Source: Ostrinia nubilalis (taxonomy: Eukaryota > Arthropoda > Insecta > Lepidoptera > Crambidae). Taken from it: DNA of 64,000 nt. Every line of letters starts with the position of its first letter. The first letter of the stretch is position 1. The notes below the pieces were generated by a model, which worked only from the letters and a program-made list of their open reading frames with translations, had not been told where the DNA came from and searched no databases. Location: assembly GCF_963855985.1 (NCBI RefSeq), contig NC_087104.1:4960001-5024000 (forward strand). The letters run 5' to 3'. This document shows, one piece after another, positions 42,755-54,076 of the stretch. Position numbers and translations under genes: made by a program.

Positions 42755-42791
42755 AATGATAGAGAAGACTCAAAGTTCGGCCACATTTATA
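42755..42791 (-). promoter_or_regulatory. TATA box and initiator, peptide copy 2
   Basis: TATAAATG at 42791-42784 and TCATT at 42759-42755, the same 34-nt spacing as copy 1. Confidence 0.6.
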
Positions 42792-42848
42792 CCCAGATCG
42801 CCTGGATAAAGGATTTGTCACACTGGATGCGTTTTGCAACTGGATGGG

Positions 42849-43190
42849 TCAAAGTAAAGGCAGCCCGCAATTTGACAATTCGCGAATTTGGCAGATTGCG
42901 ACCGCTTTACAATTTGCGCATAAAGACTCTATCGTTATCATACTATTGCAATGCGATCTGACACTAGTAAAGAACACAAGCGCTGCGGGCACAAGCAAAG
43001 AACGCAAACCGCACCGCTGACAGATTGTTTTGACAGGACGTTGAATGATTTCCCTGACCTCTGACCGATTGTCCTGACCGCAGGCCAATTGCCCTGACCG
43101 CAAATGTTGTTCATGTACAATGCGGGCTGCGTTCACTTTGACCTGACAGCAGACCGCCAGTAAAGCCAGTATGACAAATCCTTTGATCAA
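42849..43190 (-). other. Open frame of unclear status in the duplicated upstream block
   Basis: The frame has a hydrophobic start (GFVILALLAVCCQVKVNAA) after a possible acceptor at 43,185, and then a cysteine-bearing part (TICQRCGLRSLLVPAALVFF). A second frame on the same strand is also open, and the copy-1 block at 40,680-40,860 keeps both frames open although its start is replaced. No ATG begins the frame. It may be the second exon of another secreted peptide or simply a repeat. Confidence 0.25.
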
Positions 43191-43753
43191 GTCAGGTTTT
43201 TTGTATTTAAATGTATCACAAAAATAATATCATACGTTTGTTTGACCTTTCCTTAACTAACTTTGGTTTTAAACATTTATTTTTATTTATTTATTGACGT
43301 CTTTCTGATTAAAATACTTTTTTACAGATTAAAACTATGAATATGAAAAGGCTAAAACTTATTTGTGAAGTAGGTACTACTTACACTATACTATTTACAC
43401 TACACTATTTATTACCACTCTACACTTCAGAAATTTTCAGACTAAGATTGAAAATACACTCAGCGGCACGGAATTTGGCCCAAGCCTAAACACCCAGATA
43501 TGAGGCTAAATCGGTGTTGTATACCTAAGTTTCGTGTGACATGTTAACAGATTGTTTTTGTTAATTTAAGAGGCTAGATTAATAAAAAATGCGTCTGTTT
43601 AACTTTTGTGACTCTAGAAACGCATTTCGTTGTTGGAGCGTAAAGAGTACAGGTAAGTTTAAATTCGATATTAAATGTTGTAAGGGTTTGGCGTTTTGTA
43701 TTTTGTTTTAATATTAATCTTAGGGTTATTTTGGTTTCCATAATTTGAGAATA

Positions 43754-44150
43754 ATGCCCATTACTCCAGCTCAAGTTGCTCAAATAGTGTTGCTTAGAAG
43801 TCAAGGGCGTATGCAGCGGGAGATGGCTGAAACTTTCAATTTATGGCGTACAAACTTAAGATACACCTTAAAAAGGCATGACCAGATCGCCTTTTACACA
43901 AGAAGACCAAGAAGTGGGGAATTAAGGTGTATGTCAGCGCGCGATGACCCGATTATCGTGCTTGCAGTATCAAGAAATCGGGTTCTCACTACGTTTGATA
44001 TACGCCAGTGAATGTCAGTGAGCACACAATAAGAAGAAGAATGGAGGATCATAACCTGCATACTCGAAGATCAGCTCGAGGACCAGAACTTCTCCGATAG
44101 CTTCGCGAAGTGCGACTTACGTTTTCTAGAGAACATGCAAATTGGACGTT
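43754..44150 (+). pseudogene. Tc1-like transposase N-terminus, left arm, frameshifted
   Basis: MPITPAQVAQIVLLRSQGRM starts a helix-turn-helix DNA-binding region. A 22-bp deletion relative to the right arm at about 44,006 shifts the frame. Confidence 0.8.
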
Positions 44151-44159
44151 AGACTAATG

Positions 44160-44714
44160 GAGTAAACTCTTTATGAAAACTGTCTGTTTGCGTAGTAACT
44201 CTTCTCCGCACCTTCTCTATACACTTACACGGCCGTCTGGAGCTCTTAAGGTGACTCTGCAATCATCGATCCATAGAACTTTACTCCATTAGCCTTGCGT
44301 CCAATTTGCATGTTCTCTAGAAAACGTAAGTCGCACTTCGCGAAGGTATCGGAGAAGTTCTGGTCCTCGAGCTGGTCTTGGAGTGTGCAGGTTATGATCC
44401 TCCATTCTTCTTCTTATTGTGTGCTCACTGACATTCACTGGGCTTGCTGTTTGTAAACGCTGGCGTATATCAAACGTAGTGAGAACCCGATTTCTTGATA
44501 CTGCAAGCACGATAATCGGGTCATCGCGCGCTGACATACACCTTAATTCCCCACTTCTTGGTCTTCTTGTGTAAAAGGCGATCTGGTCATGCCTTTTTAA
44601 GGTGTATCTTAAGTTTGTACGCCATAAATTGAAAGTTTCAGCCATCTCCCGCTGCATACGCCCTTGACTTCTAAGCAACACTATTTGAGCAACTTGAGCT
44701 GGAGTAATGGGCAT
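44160..44714 (-). pseudogene. Tc1-like transposase N-terminus, right arm, truncated
   Basis: The same start as the left arm. The frame stays open for about 140 codons (two helix-turn-helix parts, then RLTFSREHANWTQG), stops, and continues past the stop into the loop with decayed catalytic sequence (LWIDDCRVTLRAPDGR). The C-terminal catalytic half is missing. Confidence 0.8.
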
Positions 44715-45019
44715 TATTCTCAAATTATGGAAACAAGAATAACCCTAAGATTAATTTAAAAACAAAAAACAAAACGCCAAACCCTTACAACATTTAATAT
44801 CGAATTTAAACTTACCCGTACTCTTTACGCTCCAACAACGAAATGCGTTTCTAGAGTCAAAAAAGTTAGACAGACGCATTTTTTTTATTAATCTAGCCTC
44901 TTAAATTAACAAAAACAAATGTTCTGTTAACATGTCACACGAAACTTAGGTATACAACACCTATTTAGCCTCATATCTGGGTGTTTAGGCTTGGGCCAAA
45001 TTTCGTGCCGCTGAGTGTA

Positions 45020-45842
45020 TTTACTGTAATATACAGAATATGCAGTAAATATTAGATTATTAGCGTTAGAGCGAATTTATCCGTAAAAAATCAATAACTT
45101 GTTCAAAGGGATAAAAACTTAAGTATTTGCAAAATACATAATACAGAGTGACTGGTAATTAGTGGCGGAACCCTTAATATAAATTAAGGGGAGGTAGTCT
45201 AGGGTTATTCTGACAGATATCACTATGAGACCTACCGTCCTCTTAAAAAAAGATCAAATCATCATCATCATCTCAGCCATAGGACGTCCACTGCTGAACA
45301 TAGGCCTCCCCCAATGCTTTCCATGTTACCCGGTTGGTAGCGGCCTTAAAAAAAGATGCATTTATTCTATTGTAGAGATGTAGAGATCTAGATAATATTT
45401 CTAATGATGTTAAGGAATATTGGTGCAGTATGGAACGACAAAATTAAAAATCTTCACTAAGTATTTCGATTTTGACGGAATCAAAAGTTTAATTCCGTTA
45501 AAATCGAAATACTTACATTTAAAAATATGGAAATTAGAGATCTTTCGATAGGTCAAGGCTGTGTTAATTTGATCAACACACCATTTACTTACGAGTATGT
45601 AGTTCTTCATAACTAATAATTATCTTTTTTGGAAAACCGAATTGTTCAAAAATATTTGCAAAGTTTTGAGGATTTTGCCAGCCGTAATTGCTTGACGTCA
45701 TCATAATTAATTGTTGTTCCATGCTATTTTAGGATCTGGTTTCACATGATAATCTTCTCGATTATGTTTTGATTTTCGTTTCTTGTCTTTGTATGTAAAT
45801 AAGTAACCAGTTTTCAAGGTAGTTAATTTTTATGTTAGTTAC
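45020..45842. other. Spacer with an RTE-like scrap
   Basis: An RTE-type fragment lies at about 45,258-45,345. An inverted pair (agtatttcgattttgacgga / tccgttaaaatcgaaatact) at 45,460-45,513 forms a hairpin. Confidence 0.5.
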
Positions 45843-46062
45843 TAGCTTTCCGTCCGCGGCTTCGCCCGCGTGGAATTTCGTCTGTCATAGAAAAACTTTA
45901 TCGCGCGCGTCCCTGTTTCAAAAACCGGGATAAAAACTATCCTATGTCCTTTCCCGGGACTCAAACTATCTCTATGCCAAACATCAAAATCGGTTCAGTG
46001 GTTTAAGCGTGAAAGCAAGACAGACAGACAGAGTTACTTTCGCATATAGTATTAGTATAGAT
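45843..46062 (+). repeat. Lepidopteran SINE-like repeat
   Basis: Head 'cgtccgcggcttcgcccgcg', (gaca)n stretch, tail 'catatagtattagtatag'. Near-identical to 22,619-22,857. Confidence 0.75.
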
Positions 46063-46156
46063 TTGTATGGTACGCAAAGATTAGCATAAAATATTAGCCT
46101 GTTTTAATATTGTCCTAATGCGTAGTTTTTGATTATTCTATTGTTTTTGTTTTATA

Positions 46157-47045
46157 CAGGGTGGCCAGGGAGATGACGTATTATTAGTTTTTTAAAGAGA
46201 TAACTTGGAATTGTCATTCTCACTAAAATGTCTCTGGGGTGGTGGCGTAGTGAGGCGGGTCGTTACATTCCCTCTAATATGGTTGAGTGAAGCGATTTCT
46301 GGTTCACTCGTCATGTCTGTAAACAGGCGCTGCTTTCGGGGACTGGTCAATCCAAGTTATTAAAATTTATTAATGCGAGTCATTTCTTCTAGTAATTAAG
46401 TATCTTAATCTGTAAGTCTAGATATTAGCACGTTACTACCTTGTTTAATACACGCAATTTTGTATACCCATTCTTATAAGATACACCATACAAGAATGCG
46501 TGGCAAATTCAGTGAACTGCTCCTGAATCAAATGTACCTACTACTGCTTTTTCAGTTAACCGGCAGACAGTGGTGACTGAGTTTGTTGCGGCGCTTCTTC
46601 TCAGCACTTGCCAAATGTTGGTCTCGAAGCGCTGGTAGGGTAAAAAGATTATGAGACATGTAGAGGCTCCTTAAGAGCAAAATATTTGACGATTTGTAAG
46701 AACTATTTAATAGTCTATACAAATAAAGAAATTTTGACTTTGACTTTGACGTTCAAAGCTAAAATTTAGATTCCTTACATCAAGGTGTATCTAAATCATC
46801 CCCATGTATGTTCTACGATTTTGCACAGTTTAGGAGATAGAGTTAATTTTGTGATTTATCCTTAACTATCCTTAACTCTATGGTTGGTTTTTAATTTTTT
46901 TCTCACTCTGGAAGCTTCTCTAGCGTAAGTAACTCTATCTCCTAAACTAGGCAAAATCGTAGAACATACATGGGGGTGTTTTAGATACACCTTGATGTAA
47001 GGAATCTAAATTTTAGCATTGAACGTCAACTCCCTGGCCACCCTG
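46157..47045. mobile_element. TIR element (TA duplication) with a LINE tail inserted
   Basis: Termini CAGGGTGGCCAGGGAG and inverse are flanked by TA. The inner arms (attccttacatcaaggtgta and inverse) form a long palindrome at 46,770-47,025. The left arm is broken at 'tgacgt' by about 560 bp. Confidence 0.75.
46180..46745 (+). repeat. 3' end of a LINE inserted in the TIR element
   Basis: It ends in 'aataaagaaattttgacttt' with GACTTT repeats, typical of a lepidopteran jockey-like LINE 3' UTR. No coding part is left. Confidence 0.5.
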
Positions 47046-47722
47046 TATTTATTTGTCTTTTAATAATGTTTTTGATTCGTATTTTATTTTGTGATTGTTT
47101 AGGTAGTTCTTTTAAAAGAATACGTCTGAATTTCATTCATTCAACACAAAAAATAATAGGTAATAATCCGTAGGACCTAAATACGAGATGTATGTTTGTT
47201 TGATTAATGAGTTTGAATTGTTTTACTATAGGTTTAGGTACCTACTCAAATTAAGAGACATGGACAATATGGACATCTCGACACAGAATAATAATAAGTA
47301 CCTACTTGATCTCGATGACAATTTTGTAGCAATTTAGTAAGTAGGTATGTGTGTTTTGTTTAAACTTATTGTTTTTGTTAAATTTTGTTGATAAGCCATG
47401 AGGTAATTGATTGTGTAGTTATTGAATATTTAGCGTTAAGAGTTGATTGTGTATTTTTTTATTAAACAATAGAGTGCCACCAATTTCTGTTAAATCGAAC
47501 AAGCACCTGTGACACAGAATAACTGGGATAATAAATAGATCCCCTTGTTTATATTTTTTAACGTTCTATTAATACTTACCTATTCATCATAACAAAATTT
47601 TCATAAGCGAATAAAATACTTTTTTGTTAAAACAGTTTATATTTCTTATTTCATTAACTTAATACTAAAGTCCGTACTAATCACAGATAATAATACTAAA
47701 TGTCACGTTTAGCACATCACTT
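47046..47722. other. AT-rich spacer
   Basis: No feature seen. Confidence 0.4.
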
Positions 47723-48873
47723 TTAGCGGCCGTATCCGTAGCCACGGAATCCGCCCACAATAAATCCGCCGCCGCCATAGCCGCCGCCGTAGCCGCCCCC
47801 GTAGCCGCCGTGGCCGAAGCCGCCGCCGTGGCCGAAGCCGCCGCCGTGGCCATAGCCGCCTCGGAATCCTCCGAAGCCGCCGCCGAAGCCGCCGCCGTAG
47901 CCGCCGCCATAGCCGCCACGGTAGCCGTGGTGCGCCGTTTCCGCCGGTTCAAGTGACTCCTCCGCGGGATTTTGGATAGGTTCTGCGGGATGTTGGAGGG
48001 TTGATGACAGTCCTGGCTCTCCTGCCTGCTGCAATTCCGCCAGGACTGAGGCCGGGATTGCTCCACCAAGTGCCACACTGGCGCACACCAAAACGAAGAG
48101 GGAAGTTAACTGGAACAAAAATGAAATAGTTAAGTTTCAACACACCGCAGTTGAAGAAAGAGAAGGAAAATATAATGTACCTAATTTGCGGTGTATAATA
48201 ATTTAGCTGTGCCCGCGACTTCATTCGCGGGAAAATAGTTTGAACAATATTTCGCGTTTTTGCAACATTTTTCTTTACTGCTCCGCTCCTATTGGCTGTA
48301 GGGTGATTTTATATAGCCTAAGGCCTTCCCCGATAAATGGGCTATCCAACACAAAAATATTTTTTCAAATCTGACCAGTAGTTCCGGAGAATAGCGCGTT
48401 AAAAGCAATCAAAGAAACTCTTCAGCTTTATAATATTAGGTAGTATAAATTTTCCTGTTCTTTCAAAGCCTTCATTTTATTAACTAAGCCTAGCTTTAGC
48501 CCGTGGCTTCTCCTGAGTGGGTTTCGGCTTTCGGTTTGCCACAAAAATTACAAGCCATGTGTTTCTGTTTCAAAACCGGGACAAACTGTCCTAGGCTTCA
48601 AACTATTGTTCTATCGTTTTACCAAAGTTCGTCTAAATAGGTTTTTTAAGCGTATATGTAATAGACAGATAGAGATTTGTATTTATTATAGTTTTTAAGT
48701 AGGTACTTAATAAGGAAGTGAGGGTTTGAAAAGTAATTTCAGAAAAATAGTTTCGAGTTATAAAAATATAAGGACCCTAAAATACTCTACTGAAACAATG
48801 CCTAGATTAATGATAATAATGATCTATGAATGCCTTATAGTAAGAAAATTAATATGAAACTCACAGTGTTCAT
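47723..48873 (-). CDS. Glycine-rich secreted protein B
   Basis: Exon 1 (48865-48873) codes MNT; exon 2 (47723-48109) follows in phase 0, giving 131 residues. Residues 1-19 are a signal peptide (MNTLTSLFVLVCASVALGGA). An acidic Pro/Glu region (HPAEPIQNPAEESLEPAE) leads into GGYGGGY/GHGGGFGHGG repeats and a YGYGR end. Layout and exon structure equal gene A, so both probably belong to one class of cuticle, eggshell or defence proteins. Two SINE-like copies sit at the 5' side of and within the intron. Confidence 0.75.
48203..48440 (+). repeat. SINE-like repeat in the intron of gene B
   Basis: Head 'gcccgcgacttcattcgcgg'; tail 'ataatattaggtagtata'. Confidence 0.55.
48489..48684 (+). repeat. Second SINE-like repeat in the same intron
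   Basis: Head 'agcccgtggcttctcctgag', with the family's 'caaaaccgggacaaactgtc' middle. Confidence 0.5.
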
Positions 48874-48920
48874 TGTGTCGATTTCGGTTTTGAAATGTGG
48901 TCGATGGTCAAAACTGGAAC

Positions 48921-48928
48921 TATTTATA
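48921..48928 (-). promoter_or_regulatory. TATA box of glycine-rich gene B
   Basis: TATAAATA about 50 nt upstream of the ATG; the initiator is not obvious. Confidence 0.55.
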
Positions 48929-49149
48929 CCTATTTCGGATACGCTGCCTGCTGGCTAGTGCGGTCTAACCGTGGGTAAACAACCTCTGTGGCTTCCGACG
49001 ATGTTTTTGTTGGATCTCATCGAGTTCTCACATTCAATAATGAATGATCACGCACATGGATAATATTATATTAAAAGATATGCTTACTATAAATGGGGAT
49101 TTCAAAAATAAAATGCCGACTCACGATCATTGTCAGTAAGCAAAGATCT

Positions 49150-49354
49150 TACTAATATTATAAATACGAAAGTTTGTATGGATGTCTGGATGTCAACATG
49201 TTTGTTACTCTTTCACGCAATAACTACTGAACGGATTTTGATGAAACTTCACAGTAGGTATTATTGTTTATAACCCAGAATAACATATTGGCTATAATTT
49301 GTGACGATTTGTGACAAACTAAATTTAACGCGGGTAAAGCCGCGGGCAAAAGTT
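49150..49354 (-). repeat. SINE-like repeat
   Basis: Inverse copy of the family at 36,977-37,165, ending 'gcgggtaaagccgcgggc'. Confidence 0.65.
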
Positions 49355-49434
49355 AGTTTATAATAGTTACCTGTGTCATTTCTAAAAATAATTATAAATT
49401 AATCATTATTAACGTGTAAATTCTACAGGTACGA

Positions 49435-49665
49435 ATAATCATCGCTGGGCCAGAAAGACGTTGGAGTGGAGACCCCGCAATAACACCCGCGGCAGAGAAA
49501 GACCGCCTAAAAGATGGACAGATGACATCCGGCAACAAGCTAGAATAAACTGGATGCAAGCGGCCAGAGACAGAAGTCGGTGGATGGTTGAAGAGGAGGC
49601 CTATATTCAAAGACGAACCCCAAAGGCTGTTATAGATAGATATAGAACGTGTAAATACTAAATAG
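49435..49665 (+). pseudogene. RTE-like reverse transcriptase, C-terminal scrap
   Basis: It reads GRERPPKRWTDDIRQQ and WMQAARDRSRWMVEEEAYIQ in one frame, typical of the end of RTE-class LINE proteins. Confidence 0.7.
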
Positions 49666-49794
49666 TACACGTATAAAGGGCTGATTTTTTGTTTCAGTTT
49701 TTCTGTGTAATAAGGTGATGCCTGTAACAAAAATTTTATAGTCTGCCTGAACCACTGAACTGACCGATTTTGAATACAATGAAGATGGGTTCGT

Positions 49795-49985
49795 TCATTC
49801 GTTTCAGCCAAATGACGTCCACTGCTGGACAAAGGCCTCCTCCAAGGTTTTCCACAATGCACGGTCCTGCGCTGCCCGCATCCAGGCTCTTCCCGCGACC
49901 TTTACCAGATCGTCGGTCCACCTAGTAGGAGGCCTGCCCACGCTACGTCTTCTAGCCCGTGGTCGCCACTCGAGAACTTTTCTGC
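49795..49985 (-). repeat. RTE-like LINE 3'-end fragment
   Basis: The longest copy of this fragment in the window, including 'cgctacgtcttctagcccgt'. It lies head-to-head with the plus-strand copy at 49,435. Confidence 0.65.
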
Positions 49986-50309
49986 CCCTCTGAAGATGGG
50001 TTGGGATGGGTGGATGGATGGATTTTTCGAGTATTTTGATTGATTACGCTACTACGAGTAAGATACGTTCGCCCCGCGTCGATGGTTCTCGAATCGGATC
50101 GCAAAGCACGCGGTTATGGGTTCAAAACTTATATTATGTGACGCGGGTGTATAACTCGAGCCATGGATTTTTTTATATTTATTTAAATTTGCTTAATTAT
50201 CGTGCAGATAGTCGCTAAGGTACAGAGTCAATAACTTCCTAATTATGCTTGGGCCATGAAAAATGGTTATAAATTGTTTTTTTCCAATCCACGAGGGATC
50301 ATAATTACA
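49986..50309. other. Spacer
   Basis: Contains a short ggatgggtggatggatggat repeat. No gene. Confidence 0.4.
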
Positions 50310-50403
50310 TCGGGGCCGTAACCCACGGACCCGGGAATGGAATATGCGACCTCTGGAATACTCGCAGCAAACACGCTAACCACTTGGCCAGGCGGCCGTC
50401 AAC
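50310..50403 (-). repeat. tRNA-derived SINE head
   Basis: On the minus strand it has an A-box-like TGGCCAAGTGGTTAGCG and a degraded B-box region before a CCCGGGTCC stretch. The spacing fits a tRNA, but stems are not intact, so it is a SINE head rather than a tRNA gene. Confidence 0.5.
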
Positions 50404-51379
50404 CGTCGTGCTTACATAATTAGAAAAACGGTTTTTTTCTGGTTTTCGATAGACTTTCGTATATTTTGGAGGTGTCGTGCGGTGCCGTTGCTTGGGCCGG
50501 TTTATTAACTGTTTTAGAAAAGTTATCATTCAACTCACAATCCTTGGCGCGTCATAATTGAGTTTCCTTCTTAATAAGAGGTAGTAAAAGGAATCAAGCG
50601 AACAGGCTCCAGCGACATTCAACAGCCAAACGAGAAAATTATATTTTCCGGGATAAGGCGCTCGAATTTAAACGCACAATCCTAAAAAGCCTTGCCTGTG
50701 AAAGGTGAGGAGGCTCTACTATATTTTACTTATGTAAATTTTTTTTACTGTTTAAAAAATACATACAGTGAAACATAGAGATACTTCCTTTTTTAGGCAT
50801 TTCCCTGCATTGCGCACCCTGTTGAGGGATAGCGAACTAGAGTCGGTGTCTTCTCAAGGGAATTGTTATGCATAAAAAAAAGGTTACTTAAAGCACAATT
50901 ATCTGTTATAGTGTATACTGTTTCTTTTATTAAACCGCATGTCTTTAATGATGCTTTAAGAGCACATTGTCAAGGTGATCAAGTTTAATCATACATTAGA
51001 CATGGCCCTTCGTTGCACATTACTGATGCAATTCATGACATAACTGAATTTCATCTTAAGATTTAATTATCAACAACTAAAGATTCTTTGTAATGCTTTT
51101 AATGTTCAGTGTTCATAGAAAAATTGTCATCAGTTTGTCTTTAGTACGTTGATTCATTTAGCCTTGAGTAGCTTTAAGAGTAGGAATTTCACAAAGTAAA
51201 AAACTATTTGACTAATTTAATACATACGAATAAATTTGGCCTTGGGGTCTTTACTGTATTATAATTATATGTTTTTATTTTTATTCTTGTGTATGTCTTT
51301 ATTTTATTTATATTTTTATTCTCAAACCATAACCCTTTAAAATATACATACAAAATTCCAACTAAATCGGTCCAGCCGT
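50404..51379. other. AT-rich spacer
   Basis: No supported feature. Confidence 0.4.
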
Positions 51380-51515
51380 TTAAAAGGAGTAGGTTGAAAA
51401 CGCACGTGGGCAGGACTCCTACTAGGTGGACCGACGATCTGTTAAAGGTCGCGGGAAGAGCCTGGATGCGGGCAGCGCAGTAACATGCATTGTGGAAAAC
51501 CTTGGGGGAGCGAAA
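51380..51515 (+). repeat. RTE-like LINE 3'-end fragment
   Basis: It encodes RTPTRWTDDLLKVAGRAWMR, matching the family at 49.4 kb. Confidence 0.6.
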
Positions 51516-52095
51516 CGTAGAAGAATTTTAATATTAAGATTTTATTGTTGTGGTCTTTTTGTCAATTAAAAGGAAGGAGTAGCATTTATTCTTAGACAGG
51601 ATCTAACCGTTCTAGGAACATTCAGATTCTTATCAGTGCTGTACCTACGCCCTATTTTTGCAGGTTACTCAAATATTTGTAGCTTTGATAAAATGTAGAG
51701 ACGAGTTTTGTGCACATAGACGAAACCTGACATCGTTGGTTAGTCTATTTTTATAAAGTAGGCTTTTACATTTTTATGTTCCGAATTCGACCGAAGTTAT
51801 ATTGAATAGATTTTTATTAAATCGCAATATTTGGATAGTGCGTGATTTGGAATATTTTTTACGCGTCTCCTCGCGCCGTAATCTTACGTTGAATCATCTA
51901 TTTCCTGTTTGTGGTGAATCCCACGAGACAAGAAAAACCAAACGATACATTAATAAACATATTGCGTAGGTATAATAATATCAATAAAGCAAACATTCGT
52001 ATCATGCCCATAAACGAGTTTCAACAATTCGTCTCTAGAGTGTTTTCAAAACAATTAATATTATGACTTTTGAATACATTCTTAATTAAAGTAAT
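51516..52095. other. AT-rich spacer
   Basis: No supported feature. Confidence 0.4.
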
Positions 52096-52407
52096 CTACT
52101 TGGTCTCAGAGGTGCTAATAATTATTGTATCCCTTCGGGATTGGGTAATGGTTTCAGGACAATTATCACTTCTTGTTCCCACTTCTGCAATGTAGATCCT
52201 GTGTAGCTCTTCAAACCCACAGCTCTTCTCACCATCAACGTACCAACCAGGAACTAAGTTATGGGATGGCAAAATTCGAAACCTCGCATAACTTTTTTCG
52301 GACTTTCTGAAGAAACTTTTGCAATAAATCTGGATCCTGTTTTTACTGGTCCAGTTTAATGACAAAACCGAATAGCAAATTCGAAAGGATCGGTTTTTTG
52401 GGGGACA
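52096..52407 (-). CDS. Possible terminal exon, family unknown
   Basis: A 103-codon frame follows an acceptor (tatgtattttgcag) and ends in TAG. Composition is balanced and not repeat-like (ILPSHNLVPGWYVDGEKSCG, then EVGTRSDNCPETITQS). No partner exon was found, and repeat sequence lies directly upstream, so it may be an orphaned exon or chance. Confidence 0.3.
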   Translation of the reverse strand, partial: CPPKNRSFRICYSVLSLNWTSKNRIQIYCKSFFRKSEKSYARFRILPSHNLVPGWYVDGEKSCGFEELHRIYIAEVGTRSDNCPETITQSRRDTIIISTSETK

Positions 52408-52434
52408 CTGCAAAATACATAGCTACCTACATAG

Positions 52435-53360
52435 GGGAGAGTTCGGTATATTGTACCGCCGGGTAAATTGTACCACCCTCATATTTCGTAAAGTATTTAT
52501 TGAATGTCTGTAATTGCAACACTCAGCGATACACATTAAATTCAATTAATATCGGTCATGTGGTTTTTGCCGTGACAACGAACACGTGTGTTTTATTTTG
52601 AAAAGTATTTTTTCATTGTTTTCAAGTAACTTTTGACAATGCATGTTTAGTTTGTAATTTTGTTAAATTGAATCACAGGGTGTTTCTAATGTATTATTTA
52701 GAAGCGTAAATTAGTGTGGATTACAATTATTTGAAACATTTTTCGGTATTTATAAGCTAAATTTTTTACCGATTTTTTAAAAGCACTATCACCTAGTCGG
52801 CTAAATTGTACCACATCAAGTTGTATGGAACTGTACCAAAGGATTTTGAATTTTTTTTTAGTAAATCATATTTTGAAGTTATAATAGCGTAGTTATGTTT
52901 GACTAACAATAAATGAAAGCAAAAGACTGGCAAAGTAGATTAGGTACAACTGTGCGTTACGATAATTGGAATTACAAAACTTTTACTCAAAATCGTGATA
53001 ACGTGTAAAACAATATCGATTGTCTATGTTATTAACTACTGTTCCTTTTCGTTACCTAATTTGTTAAGAATGTATCGTATAAAATTTTGCCATTGTTTTT
53101 TTATAGGCTTGAAATTTATTGAAATCCAATTTAGTAACCCTGTGGTACAAATTATCGAACCGGTTGGCTAAATTGGACCGATGCTCTGAACTCGTATTTT
53201 GTTGATTTGTGCTAAATATACAACAATGGTGTTGATTAATACCTATGAAATAGTAAGTTGAATAATTTCTCTTTAATTATATACCATGAACATTAGCAAA
53301 AACAAAAGAAAACTATGTGTAAAATGGGATTGAAAAAAACTGGTCCAAATTACCGGATCC
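52435..53360. repeat. Repeat region with many TTGTACCA motifs
   Basis: The sequence opens 'gttcggtatattgtaccgcc' and repeats ATTGTACC(A) or its inverse GGTACAAATT at 52,452, 52,470, 52,805, 52,831, 53,140, 53,168 and 53,345 (the last two imperfect). The motifs face inward at the two ends, as in subterminal transposase-binding sites. No coding region was seen. Confidence 0.45.
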
Positions 53361-53837
53361 CTTACTACTAAAAAGGGATCCCGCAAAAACCTGATGTTTC
53401 CTTGGGAAAAAGCCCTAAAAATTTCCATTCATTCCATGATCCATAATTTCATTTTCTTCCAGTGTAAAGTGTAAAGTGGATGACAGATGCCAATCAGAGG
53501 TTGCCTCCTATCACATAAAAAAAAAAGAGGTGTTGATTAAAGTGTTGGTTCAAAAACCACAAAGTTGAAAATTGTTTACCTTACTGGACGGGGATGACTG
53601 ACCGCGGGATGGCTGACGGATGGCCAACGGTCGAGCTCTATTAAACTGTCTGTCATGAATCTCAATCGTTCTCGCTTGGAATCAATGACCGGTTGATCTC
53701 AACTTCAAAGGATTTGAAAAGTATTAAAGATGATGACTATGATGATGTATTAACACAAAAAAATAGTTTGTTGCCCTTTTAAAGCAATTTTGAGTAATAG
53801 ATAAAATTGATCATCACCATTACCATTAATCATAATC
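53361..53837. other. Spacer
   Basis: No supported gene. Confidence 0.4.
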
Positions 53838-53965
53838 ATCATTTCAGCCACAGGATGTCTACTGCTGAACATATGCCTCCCCTAATAATTTTCATATTGA
53901 CCGGTTGGTAGCGGCTTGCATCCAGGGCCTTCATGCAACCTTTATGAGGTCGACGGTCCACATCG
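53838..53965 (-). repeat. RTE-like LINE 3'-end fragment
   Basis: Shares 'tattgaccggttggtagcgg' with 25.8 kb. Confidence 0.55.
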
Positions 53966-54076
53966 TGGGTGGTAAAATAAAATTACATTATTATGGGGTT
54001 AACAAGGAAAGAGAGTAAGTATTTTTTTAATTTCTTAGAGATTAGAATCGCTTTTCAAACTAAATTTCCCGCCTTA

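Larger units (their letters stand above)
42245..43110. repeat. Segmental duplication, copy 2 (copy 1 at about 39,085-40,860)
   Basis: The 3' flank, both exons, promoter and about 150 bp further upstream (gatctgacactagtaaagaa and on) match copy 1 at high identity. Copy 1 is longer because of intron sequence and the hAT insertion. Confidence 0.75.
43457..45017. mobile_element. Head-to-head palindromic Tc1-like element
   Basis: Two inverted copies of a transposon 5' part, each about 710 bp, face each other around a loop of about 110 bp (44,170-44,283). Both outer ends are CACTCAGCGGCACG, flanked by TA (43455-43456, 45018-45019). The arms are very similar, so the palindrome is young. Each arm has the start of the same transposase; the right copy extends into the loop. 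Confidence 0.85.

Noticed and set aside
47677..48078. Alanine-rich frame over glycine-rich gene B
   Set aside because: Shifted reading of the GGY repeats; it lacks the signal peptide that the other frame has.
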